Assembly: GCF_002001015.1 (NCBI RefSeq)
Contig: NZ_MUNO01000026.1
Coordinates: 345,743-409,742, forward strand
Direction: 5' to 3'
DNA: 64,000 nt
DNA from: Polaromonas sp. A23
GTDB taxonomy: Bacteria > Pseudomonadota > Gammaproteobacteria > Burkholderiales > Burkholderiaceae_C
Part shown: one piece after another, positions 9,705 through 17,247 of the stretch
How positions within the stretch are numbered: the first letter of the stretch is position 1
Layout: the number at the start of each line of letters is the position of its first letter
The notes under the pieces: model-generated
Told to the model about the DNA's origin: nothing
What the model saw: the letters and a program-made list of their open reading frames with translations, nothing else
Database searches by the model: none
Program-made: the position numbers and the translations under genes

Positions 9705-10490
9705 GTGACTGACAAAAACCAGGTCATGTCCCAGCCTCGCCACTGTTTTACCGTACGCGGGGTGCCGACCAGCATCAACGGAGCGGCATTGCCCGGATCG
9801 GGCGGAGCATGGGCGCCATACGGTTTGTTTCTCGGTTTTCTCGTCTTGGCGCTAGGCTTGAGCCTCGGCAACCTGGCGAAAGCCCAAACTCCACCGACCA
9901 AACCTGCGCCAGTGCCTGCTACCCAGGCGTCAGCCAGCAAAGTGGTGGTCGCCCAGTCCGTCTCCGGGCCAGCATGGACAGAATTGACGCCAGTTGAGCG
10001 CAACATCCTGCAGCCATTGGCAGCGAGCTGGAATGGCCTGAGTCAGGGCCACAAGCGCAAGTGGCTGCAGATGACAAAAAGCTACCCAACGCTCTCGACC
10101 GAAGAGCAGGTCAAAATGCAGGGCCGAATGAAGGAGTGGGTGGCGCTCAGCCCGCAGCAGCGGACCCTGGCCAGGCTGAACTTTGCAAAAACCAAGGAAC
10201 TGTCCAAAGAGTTGACTGCCGAGGAAAAAAAGGCCAAATGGCAGGCCTACCAGGCGCTCAGTGAAGAGGAAAAACGCAAACTCGCCGCCAAAGCCCCGGC
10301 CAAGCCTGTGGGGGCTGCTGCCACCGCCAAACCCGTTGCGCCACAAAAGTTGGCCAGCGTGCCATCGCGTGCAGACAAGCCCAAGGGCAAACCAGCACCT
10401 AAAATAGCCGATGCCCAACCCGGTACCGGCCTGGGTGCAGCTGCAACGCCAGCTGCTGTGCCTGGCGCAACTACACCCCAGACTCCCTAG
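9705..10490 (+). CDS. DUF3106 exported protein
   Basis: 261 residues from a GTG at 9705 (an in-frame ATG at 9726 is the alternative). A hydrophobic stretch (GLFLGFLVLALGLSLG) ending AKA-Q looks like a signal peptide. The mature part is helical with repeated motifs: LTPVERNIL, LSTEEQVKMQGRMKEW, LSPQQRTLARLNF and LTAEEKKAKW. These recall the LTxxQ-type hooks of periplasmic sensors such as CpxP, Spy and CnrX (similarity by eye). The C-terminal 80 residues are Ala/Pro/Lys-rich and probably disordered. It lies 9 bp after DUF3619. Confidence 0.8.
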   Translation: MTDKNQVMSQPRHCFTVRGVPTSINGAALPGSGGAWAPYGLFLGFLVLALGLSLGNLAKAQTPPTKPAPVPATQASASKVVVAQSVSGPAWTELTPVERNILQPLAASWNGLSQGHKRKWLQMTKSYPTLSTEEQVKMQGRMKEWVALSPQQRTLARLNFAKTKELSKELTAEEKKAKWQAYQALSEEEKRKLAAKAPAKPVGAAATAKPVAPQKLASVPSRADKPKGKPAPKIADAQPGTGLGAAATPAAVPGATTPQTP

Positions 10491-10601
10491 CTCACAAGTC
10501 TGTCAAAAGTGATAACTGGCCGCTTCGGGCGGTTTGGTGCGCGTCGGCGTTGTCATAACTGGCCGCCATACCTGCCGCTTCCATCCACGAAAAAAAAATT
10601 G

Positions 10602-11120
10602 ATGCCTCCGGACTTTTCAGCCCTTCCCACCCCCTCACTGCGTCGCCGCATGGCCTGCTGGCTGTATGAGGGCATATTGATGTTCGGAGTGGTTTTCATT
10701 GCCGACTACCTCTTCAGCACCCTGAGCCAGACTCGCAATGCCATGGATAACCGCAACGCACAGCAGTCATTTCTGTTTGTGGTGTTCGGCATCTACTTTG
10801 TATGGTTCTGGGCCAAAGGCCAGACTCTGGCCATGAAAACCTGGAATATCCGCTTGACCGATCTCCAGGGGAACCCGGTCAGCCAGAAACGCGCCTTTGT
10901 CCGCTATACCCTGAGTTGGCTCTGGTTTCTGCCACCGTTGGCAGCCAGCTGGCTGCTGGCGCTGGATGTCAAGCAGGCGCTTGTCCTGGCGGGCGGATGG
11001 ATTGCCATCTGGGCCATCCTCTCCCGCTTTCATCCTGACCGGCAGTTCTGGCATGACGCGCTTGCGGGAACGCGGCTGGTCAGTAGCCTGCAAGCAAGCA
11101 TCTTGGCCCGCAAGGGCTGA
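10602..11120 (+). CDS. RDD family integral membrane protein
   Basis: 172 residues from the ATG at 10602 (the frame is open further upstream to 10509 without a better start). The RDD-domain pattern is visible: an Arg-rich start before the first span (SLRRRMACWLYEGILMFGVV), an Asp in the first span region (FIADYLF), and a later LTDLQGNPVSQKRAFVRY segment before two more hydrophobic spans. The C-terminal part has DRQFWHDALAGTRLV, the usual RDD ending. Function is unknown in general. It follows DUF3106 by about 110 bp. Confidence 0.85.
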   Translation: MPPDFSALPTPSLRRRMACWLYEGILMFGVVFIADYLFSTLSQTRNAMDNRNAQQSFLFVVFGIYFVWFWAKGQTLAMKTWNIRLTDLQGNPVSQKRAFVRYTLSWLWFLPPLAASWLLALDVKQALVLAGGWIAIWAILSRFHPDRQFWHDALAGTRLVSSLQASILARKG

Positions 11121-11141
11121 AACTTCGGAACCGGCTCCGCC

Positions 11142-11633
11142 ATGAAAACGGCACATCAAATTGCCACAGAGGTGCGGGACAATGCAGAAATGCCTCAGCC
11201 CTTGCCAGTCCCCATGATGCCGCCCTCCTTGAGCGCCCCCTCGCCCGTCGAGCCTCCCGTCAATCCGCAGAAAGACCGAAAAGGACTGAACCGCGTCGTC
11301 CACGCGCTCGGCTACTCCCTGGCCGGCCTGAAGGCTGGTTGGCACGAAACAGCCTTCCGGCAGGAGGCCATCGCGTCCATGGTGTTGATCCCCACCGCGT
11401 TCTGGCTGAGCCGCAGCTGGGTAGAAGCCGCATTGCTGGCAGGCTCGGTAATTCTTGTGATGATTGTTGAACTTCTCAATACCGGCATAGAAACCGCTAT
11501 CGACCGTATCGGGCCGGAATGGCACGACCTGTCCAAACGCGCCAAGGACATGGGTAGCGCGGCCGTGTTGCTGAGCCTGCTGCTCTGCGGCGGTACTTGG
11601 GCCATGGCGCTTTTTCAACGCTTTTTCGCATGA
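11142..11633 (+). CDS. dgkA: Diacylglycerol kinase, prokaryotic type
   Basis: Phosphorylates diacylglycerol to phosphatidate at the inner membrane. The DgkA signature ELLNTGIETAIDRIG and KRAKDMGSAAV are intact, with three hydrophobic spans. The protein is 163 residues, about 40 longer than E. coli DgkA, because of a Pro-rich N-terminus (PLPVPMMPPSLSAPSPVEPP). A start at the ATG near 11190 would shorten it. Its stop overlaps the start of the LOG-family gene (ATGA). Confidence 0.9.
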   Translation: MKTAHQIATEVRDNAEMPQPLPVPMMPPSLSAPSPVEPPVNPQKDRKGLNRVVHALGYSLAGLKAGWHETAFRQEAIASMVLIPTAFWLSRSWVEAALLAGSVILVMIVELLNTGIETAIDRIGPEWHDLSKRAKDMGSAAVLLSLLLCGGTWAMALFQRFFA

Positions 11634-12217
11634 CGCCGGCTTTCTCAATCTGCGTCTACTGCGGCTCACGCCCGGGAATCGACCCCGTATTTGCCGAAAC
11701 CGCGCGTCGCGTGGGCGAATGGATCGGCGAGCATGACGGCCAGTTAGTCTATGGCGGCGGGCGCAACGGCCTGATGGGCATCGTGGCCGATGCCACGCTC
11801 GCGGCTGGCGGGCGCGTGATTGGCGTCATTCCTAAGGCGCTGGTGGAAAAGGAATGGGCGCACACCGGGTGCACCGAATTGCACATCGTGGACACCATGC
11901 ATGACCGCAAACGCATGATGGCCGAACACGCAGACGCATTCCTGTCACTGCCCGGCGGCATCGGCACCCTGGAAGAATTTTTTGAGGTCTGGACCTGGCG
12001 CCAGCTTGGCTACCATGCCAAACCGGTAGGCCTGCTCAACCTGGACGGTTATTACACCGAACTGCTGGCTTTTCTGACCTCATCGGTGAAAAGCGGCTTC
12101 ATGAGCGACTGGCAGATGGAATTGATCCATGTGGACAGCGAGCCGGAGGCCCTGCTGCAGCAACTGGTGCAGCTCGCGGGCATGGCGCCCGAAGGTTTGC
12201 GGCTGGACCAGATTTAA
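11630..12217 (+). CDS. LOG family protein (cytokinin riboside 5'-monophosphate phosphoribohydrolase-like)
   Basis: 195 residues, TIGR00730-type. The signature PGGIGTLEEFFE and upstream YGGGRNGLMGIVAD are complete. These enzymes cleave nucleoside monophosphates at the N-glycosidic bond; in bacteria the natural substrate is often unclear. The start overlaps the dgkA stop by four bases. It ends convergently with glnB, with a family A repeat between. Confidence 0.9.
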   Translation: MTPAFSICVYCGSRPGIDPVFAETARRVGEWIGEHDGQLVYGGGRNGLMGIVADATLAAGGRVIGVIPKALVEKEWAHTGCTELHIVDTMHDRKRMMAEHADAFLSLPGGIGTLEEFFEVWTWRQLGYHAKPVGLLNLDGYYTELLAFLTSSVKSGFMSDWQMELIHVDSEPEALLQQLVQLAGMAPEGLRLDQI

Positions 12218-12222
12218 CGCAC

Positions 12223-12289
12223 CCGCAGGCGCAGCGGCCCCCTCGGGGGGGCAGGAAGCTACACGAAGTGAGCGACCGTGGGGGCACAC
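12223..12289 (-). repeat. Family A repeat, copy 1 (after glnB)
   Basis: Truncated copy: contains the GGCCCCCTCGGGGGG hairpin and the gene-proximal end ACGAAGTGAGCGACCGTGGG, but lacks the distal CCGCGGAACCGG arm. Strand is given in the sense of the gene it follows. It starts within a few bases of the glnB stop codon. Confidence 0.85.
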
Positions 12290-12291
12290 AT

Positions 12292-12633
<342 letters not shown>

Positions 12634-12687
12634 CTATCTCCGTTAGTTCTAAATATCATCAAAGCGTCGGGGGCATCCCCTCCCAAA

Positions 12688-12780
12688 CCAGCAGGGGCCG
12701 CGGAACCGGCTTTGCCGGGCCGCAGGCGCAGCGCCCCCTCGGGGGGCAGCGCATTACACGAAGTGAAAAGCGTGAGGGCT
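12688..12780 (-). repeat. Family A repeat, copy 2 (between nadE and glnB)
   Basis: Complete copy starting immediately after the nadE stop codon at 12781. It contains both hairpins: CCGGCTTTGCCGG and the CCCCCTCGGGGGG arm. It occupies most of the 150 bp between nadE and glnB. Confidence 0.9.
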
Positions 12781-14469
12781 CTATTTGTTAAATTTGCTGG
12801 TAATAGGATAGCGCCAATCCTTGCCGAAGCTTCGGTGGGTAACCCGAATACCCACCGGAGCCTGTCGCCGTTTGTATTCATTGATCTTGATGAGCCGCGT
12901 CACACGCTCGACCACCGCGCGGTCAAAACCCGCGGCGATGATGTTTTCCACGCTTTCGTCGTTTTCCATGTAGCGCTGCAAAATCGCGTCCAGCACCTCG
13001 TAGGGCGGCAGGCTGTCCTGGTCGGTCTGGTCGGCGCGCAGCTCGGCGCTAGGCGGCCGCGTGATGATGCGCTCCGGGATCGGGTTGCTGCCGGTGCCAT
13101 AGGGATCATTCCGGTTGCGCCACTCGGCGAGGCGGAACACCGTGGTTTTCAGCAAATCCTTGATGACGGCGAAACCGCCGGCCATGTCGCCATAAAGCGT
13201 GCAGTACCCAGTGGCCATTTCGCTCTTGTTGCCGGTGGTCAGCACGATGGAGCCAAACTTGTTGGACAGCGCCATCAGGAACACCCCCCGGATACGCGCC
13301 TGGATGTTTTCTTCAGTCGTGTCTTCCGGCAAGCCCTTGAACTCCCCGGCCAGCGAGGCCTTGAAGGCTTCAAATTCCGGAATGATGGAGATCTCGTCGT
13401 AACGCACCTTCATGCGCGCCGCCATCTCGCGTGCGTCGATCCAGGAGATGTCAGCCGTGTAGGGCGAAGGCATCATGACGGTGCGCACCTTGTCGGCGCC
13501 CAACGCATCGACCGCAATGGCCAGCACCAACGCCGAATCGATGCCGCCGGACAGGCCCAGAATGGCGCCGGGGAAACCGTTTTTACCCAGGTAGTCGCGC
13601 ACCCCCAGCACCAGGGCGTCCCACAGGTCGGCTTCGGGGCTGCGTTCGGGAACGCGATCTGCTACCAGTTTGATAGCTGCTGGCCCCCGCACCGCCTGGG
13701 CTACAAACAGATTTTCCTTGAAACTTTCAGCGCGGCCAGCCAGTGCCCCATCAGCTTGCAGGGCAAACGAATGGCCTTCAAAGACGATTTCGTCCTGACC
13801 GCCGACCAAATGCGCATAAACCATGGGCAGGCCGGTGGCCAGCACACGCTCGCGCATCATGAGCTCACGCTCGCCGCCCTTGCCCACATGAAAGGGCGAG
13901 GCGTTGATGACCGCCAGCAGCTCGGCACCGGCCTTCTTGGCCAGCCGCGCCGGCTCTTCGAACCAGGCGTCTTCGCAGATCAGCAGGCCGACCTTGACCG
14001 CCCCGGTGCCTTCGCCCGCCTCGAACACACAGACGCCCTGCCCCGGCGTGAAATAACGCCGCTCGTCGAACACTTGGTAGTTGGGCAATTCGCGCTTGGC
14101 ATAGGTGTCGACGATGCGGCCTTCGCGAAGCACCCGCGCGGCGTTGTGCCGCTGCTGCACTTCCACGCTTTTGGTGCGCAGGGCCTTGCCGCTGTCGCCA
14201 TGGGTGGGGGTGCCCACCACTACCGTGAGCCCTTTTAACCCGGCGAGTTCGCGGGCCACCAGATTCACGGCATCATCACAGGCCTGGATGAAAGAACGGC
14301 GCAGAAACAGGTCTTCGGCCGCGTAGCCGCAGATCGCCATCTCGGGCGTCAGCAGCAACCGCACGCCATCGGCATAGGCGGTGCGAGCGGCTTCGATGAT
14401 TTTTTGCGCATTGCCCGGCATGTCGCCAACGCAATAGTTCAACTGAGCAACGCAGATTTTGAGAGTCAT
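12781..14469 (-). CDS. nadE: Glutamine-dependent NAD+ synthetase
   Basis: Last step of NAD synthesis, amidating nicotinate adenine dinucleotide with ammonia from glutamine. 562 residues: N-terminal nitrilase-type glutaminase domain with catalytic Glu43, Lys125 and Cys165 (LLICEDAWFE), and C-terminal ATP-pyrophosphatase domain with SGGIDS at 307-312. A family B repeat lies in frame at residues about 254-270, in the linker between the domains. The start ATG (14469) overlaps, on the opposite strand, the ATG of the next gene. Located upstream of glnB, which may link NAD synthesis to nitrogen status. Confidence 0.95.
   Translation of the reverse strand: MTLKICVAQLNYCVGDMPGNAQKIIEAARTAYADGVRLLLTPEMAICGYAAEDLFLRRSFIQACDDAVNLVARELAGLKGLTVVVGTPTHGDSGKALRTKSVEVQQRHNAARVLREGRIVDTYAKRELPNYQVFDERRYFTPGQGVCVFEAGEGTGAVKVGLLICEDAWFEEPARLAKKAGAELLAVINASPFHVGKGGERELMMRERVLATGLPMVYAHLVGGQDEIVFEGHSFALQADGALAGRAESFKENLFVAQAVRGPAAIKLVADRVPERSPEADLWDALVLGVRDYLGKNGFPGAILGLSGGIDSALVLAIAVDALGADKVRTVMMPSPYTADISWIDAREMAARMKVRYDEISIIPEFEAFKASLAGEFKGLPEDTTEENIQARIRGVFLMALSNKFGSIVLTTGNKSEMATGYCTLYGDMAGGFAVIKDLLKTTVFRLAEWRNRNDPYGTGSNPIPERIITRPPSAELRADQTDQDSLPPYEVLDAILQRYMENDESVENIIAAGFDRAVVERVTRLIKINEYKRRQAPVGIRVTHRSFGKDWRYPITSKFNK
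13661..13708. repeat. Family B repeat inside nadE
   Basis: Plus-strand copy reading GCTACCAGTTTGATAGCTGC and then CCCCCGC...GGGCT. In frame, it encodes part of the interdomain linker (AVRGPAAIKLVAD) of NadE. Confidence 0.75.
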
Positions 14470-15886
14470 GAAAAAGAAAAATACGGTTGGTGCTTTGGCT
14501 GAAAACGATTATGTCATTCGTGTGCTGGACACGCCCGGCCAGGTCGATGCTGCCGACTGGAACGCCTTGCTCGCCTTGCAGGATCCGGCCGGCGGGCTGA
14601 ACCCCTTCATGCGCCACGAGTACCTCGCCGCCATGTTCGAAAGCGGCAGCGCCACGCCGGCCACCGGATGGACGACACGTTTCGTCACGCTCTGGGAGGG
14701 CACGCAGCTGACAGGCGCCTGTGCCCTGTACCTCAAGGACCACTCCTACGGCGAATACGTGTTCGACCACGCCTGGGCCAACGCCTACCATCAGCACGGG
14801 CTGCCCTACTACCCCAAGGCGCTGGTGGCGCCGCCTTTCACACCCGTGCCCGGCCCACGCCTGCTGGCACGCGATGCCGCAACCCGCACGCTGCTGGTCC
14901 AGGCACTCGTGGCCTGGTGTGCGGAAGAAGGTCTGTCGTCGCTGCACCTGCTGTTTGCCAGTGATCCCGATGTAGCCGCGTGCGAGGAAGCCGGCCTGAT
15001 GCTCCGGCACAACGTGCAGTTTCACTGGACTAACAGTGCCCCCACGCTCCCCACTACGTGTGGTTCGCTGCCCCCCGAGGGGGCGCTGCGCCTGCGGGCC
15101 GGCGAAGCCGGACCCGCGGCCCTGACTGAAAAAGACAGTGACTCTGGAGGCCACAGTTCTTCCCCCATTTCCTCGGCCAAACTCGGCCACACCCGCCTGT
15201 TTCGAAACTTCGACGACTTCCTGATGTCGCTGAACCAGGAGAAACGGAAAAAAATCCGCCAGGAACGGCGCAAGGTTCTTGATGCCGGCGTCCGCTTTCG
15301 CTGGTCACTGGGCGCAGATATCAGCAACGCGGACTGGGACTTTTTCTACAGCTGTTATGAGCGAACCTATTACGAACACGGCAACGCGCCCTACCTCAGC
15401 CGCGACTTCTTCCGGCGCATGCAGGACACCATGCCGGAGAACTGGCTGCTGTTCGTGGCGGAGCGCGAAGGCCACCCCATTGCTACGAGTTTGATAGCTG
15501 TCGGTGCAGGTGGAATAAGGGCCACAGCCAAAAAAGACCTTGAAAACAAGGAAAAAGTAGCCTACGGCCGCTACTGGGGCGCCACAGAGCGCGTGGACTG
15601 TCTGCACTTTGAAGCCTGCTATTACCAGCCCCTGCAGTGGTGCATCGAACACGGCTACCAGCGCTTTGAAGGCGGCGCTCAGGGTGAACACAAGATGGCC
15701 CGCGCCCTGCTGCCGGTGAAAACCACCAGTGCCCACTGGCTGGCGCATCCGGCGTTCTCCGACGCAGTCGAGCGTTTTCTGGAACGCGAGGGAGAAGGCA
15801 TTGCGGGCTACATGGAAGAGCTGGAGCGCCGCAACCCTTTCCGGCAGGCCGGTGCCAAGCCGCCCCCAGACTCATCCGCTATGTAA
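14468..15886 (+). CDS. FemAB/GNAT-like N-acyltransferase family protein (DUF482), enlarged by repeats
   Basis: About 472 residues from the ATG at 14468 (a TTG at 14459 is also possible). Family features are LFRNFDDFLMSLNQEKRKKIRQERRKV, the YERTYYEHGNAPYLSRDFF segment, and the late YGRYWGATE, FEACYYQ and FEGGAQGEHKMARALLPV motifs. Members are annotated as peptidoglycan/peptidogalycan-type acyltransferases; the substrate is not known. Three repeats affect it: a family A copy at residues about 190-218, a family B copy at about 339-355 followed by extra residues before VAYGRYWGA, and a family B copy spanning the stop. The frame stays open throughout, so it may still be functional. Starts divergently from nadE with overlapping ATGs. 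Confidence 0.85.
   Translation: MKKKNTVGALAENDYVIRVLDTPGQVDAADWNALLALQDPAGGLNPFMRHEYLAAMFESGSATPATGWTTRFVTLWEGTQLTGACALYLKDHSYGEYVFDHAWANAYHQHGLPYYPKALVAPPFTPVPGPRLLARDAATRTLLVQALVAWCAEEGLSSLHLLFASDPDVAACEEAGLMLRHNVQFHWTNSAPTLPTTCGSLPPEGALRLRAGEAGPAALTEKDSDSGGHSSSPISSAKLGHTRLFRNFDDFLMSLNQEKRKKIRQERRKVLDAGVRFRWSLGADISNADWDFFYSCYERTYYEHGNAPYLSRDFFRRMQDTMPENWLLFVAEREGHPIATSLIAVGAGGIRATAKKDLENKEKVAYGRYWGATERVDCLHFEACYYQPLQWCIEHGYQRFEGGAQGEHKMARALLPVKTTSAHWLAHPAFSDAVERFLEREGEGIAGYMEELERRNPFRQAGAKPPPDSSAM
15036..15122 (+). repeat. Family A repeat, copy 3, inside a coding sequence
   Basis: Nearly full copy within the FemAB-like gene, in the same sense-orientation as the copies that follow stop codons. 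It is translated in frame as roughly SAPTLPTTCGSLPPEGALR and on to AGEAGPAA. It contains the CCCCCCGAGGGGG and GGCCGGCGAAGCCGG arms. Confidence 0.9.
15482..15530. repeat. Family B repeat inside the FemAB-like gene
   Basis: GCTACGAGTTTGATAGCTGT followed by a diverged right half (GGTGCAGGTGGAATAAGGGCC). Translated in frame as part of SLIAVGAGGIRATA, just before the conserved YGRYWGA motif. Confidence 0.7.
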
Positions 15887-15926
15887 ATAGTAGCTATTGG
15901 CGCCCGTTTTTATTGGGCTGGATGCC
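15878..15926. repeat. Family B repeat spanning the FemAB-like stop codon
   Basis: Copy begins GCTATGTAAATAGTAGCTAT and continues through GGCGCCCG to GGGCTGGATGCC. The TAA stop of the upstream gene is inside the repeat, so the repeat supplies the last residues. It ends about 40 bp before the next gene. Confidence 0.8.
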
Positions 15927-15965
15927 AATTTGGCTTATATCCGGCGCTGTTTTAAGCTCTTACCC

Positions 15966-16787
15966 ATGCTCGACCATCCAGCCGACCTCCCCCCTTCAGA
16001 AGCGCCTGTCGATGCACCCGCGCCCTTGGGCCGCCTGCACGCACGGCGCCTGCGCGAAATCTACCGCTCCGCCGGCTGGCCCTGCCAGGACGTGCTTGAA
16101 ATTGAGCTGCTGGCCTGGGGCATGCTGGAGCGCATCGCGGGCCCGCTGGGTCATGAAACCCTGCGCGTCACTGATGCGGGCGTCAGCTATCTGGCCAGCA
16201 CCTTGGTGCGTAACCGCTCGGCCTTGTCGGCGCATGAAGCGCTGGTCGAGCGCGTCGCCTGCGACATGGTGCGCGCCGGCCGCATCACCTGGCGCGACCT
16301 GAGCCTGAGGGCGCAACTGCCAGCGGCCGACGGGGAAAGCAAAGCACGCTGGTGCATCTCCAAGCCCGATGTCTTTTCGATCCGCAACACCTCGGTGGCC
16401 GCCTACGTGGACCCCATCGTCCACGAGATCAAGGTGCGCCGCTCCGACCTGCTGGGCGATCTGAGGCGCCCCGACAAGCGCGCCGCCTACCTCGACCTGG
16501 GCGGCGAGTGCTGGTATGTGCTGGGCTGCGATGCCAGGGGCCGGCCCATCGCCACCGCGGACGAAGTTCCGGCGGAATGTGGCGTGATGCAGATGGAGGG
16601 AACCCAGCTAACGGTTGTGCGCGCCGCCCCGCGCCGCACCCGGCAAGAACTGCCCTTTGGCGTCTGGGTGGCGCTGGCCAAGGCAACACCAGTTGCCGGC
16701 CTGCGGGACGACGAGCAAGGCCTGCTCGCCGATATTGAAAACATTGAATGCGGCGACACGGACGCCCCGGACAAAGGAACACCATGA
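15966..16787 (+). CDS. MmcB-like PD-(D/E)XK protein, putative DNA repair nuclease
   Basis: 273 residues from the ATG at 15966. The middle holds a PD-(D/E)XK-like core: KPDVFSIRNT, then VHEIKVRRSDLLGDLRRPDKR and AAYLDLGGECWYVL. This resembles MmcB-family proteins (PD..., EIK.SR.D...D), which are linked to translesion repair in alphaproteobacteria. The assignment is by eye and the ends do not match anything I recognise. The next small gene overlaps its stop by four bases, implying an operon. Confidence 0.6.
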   Translation: MLDHPADLPPSEAPVDAPAPLGRLHARRLREIYRSAGWPCQDVLEIELLAWGMLERIAGPLGHETLRVTDAGVSYLASTLVRNRSALSAHEALVERVACDMVRAGRITWRDLSLRAQLPAADGESKARWCISKPDVFSIRNTSVAAYVDPIVHEIKVRRSDLLGDLRRPDKRAAYLDLGGECWYVLGCDARGRPIATADEVPAECGVMQMEGTQLTVVRAAPRRTRQELPFGVWVALAKATPVAGLRDDEQGLLADIENIECGDTDAPDKGTP

Positions 16788-17116
16788 CAAGCAAACAAGA
16801 CACTCCGGCCGGCGGCTACAAGGTCAACCTTCTCGAATGCCCCGGCCTCAGCCCGGCCGAACGCGCTGCCGCCGAGTTGCGTTTTCGCATGGCGCTTGAG
16901 TTCGCGCTGGGTGGGCCTGACGAAGTGTTACCCACCCTCAAAACCTACATGCTGGTCCAGTCGCTCAACGACGGGCTCCCTCTTGAGAAGGATTCGGAAG
17001 CTGAAGAGCAGATCATTGCCCTGTGGCAAAACGCCGAAGCAGACGCCATTCTGGCTGCGTCTCGACCGCTCGGGAAAGACATGGGCGACGCCCGCTTTGA
17101 AATCGTGCCGGTTTGA
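16784..17116 (+). CDS. Hypothetical protein, 110 residues
   Basis: Starts at an ATG overlapping the MmcB-like stop (ATGA), so it is probably translationally coupled. Soluble, mostly helical, without signal peptide or recognisable motif (NLLECPGLSPAERAAAELRF; EEQIIALWQNAEADAI). The close coupling suggests a partner of the nuclease-like protein, but I do not recognise the family. Confidence 0.65.
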   Translation: MTSKQDTPAGGYKVNLLECPGLSPAERAAAELRFRMALEFALGGPDEVLPTLKTYMLVQSLNDGLPLEKDSEAEEQIIALWQNAEADAILAASRPLGKDMGDARFEIVPV

Positions 17117-17247
17117 ACCTCTCTTGGGCGCCTGACTGAACAGGGTTTGTTTCCTTCCGATAACGGATAACGCGCCCCGGCAAACCCTAGTGCCGTCAGC
17201 GGCCGGGCTCGGTTAACGTCTGCTCCATCAAAACCGCAAAACAATTC

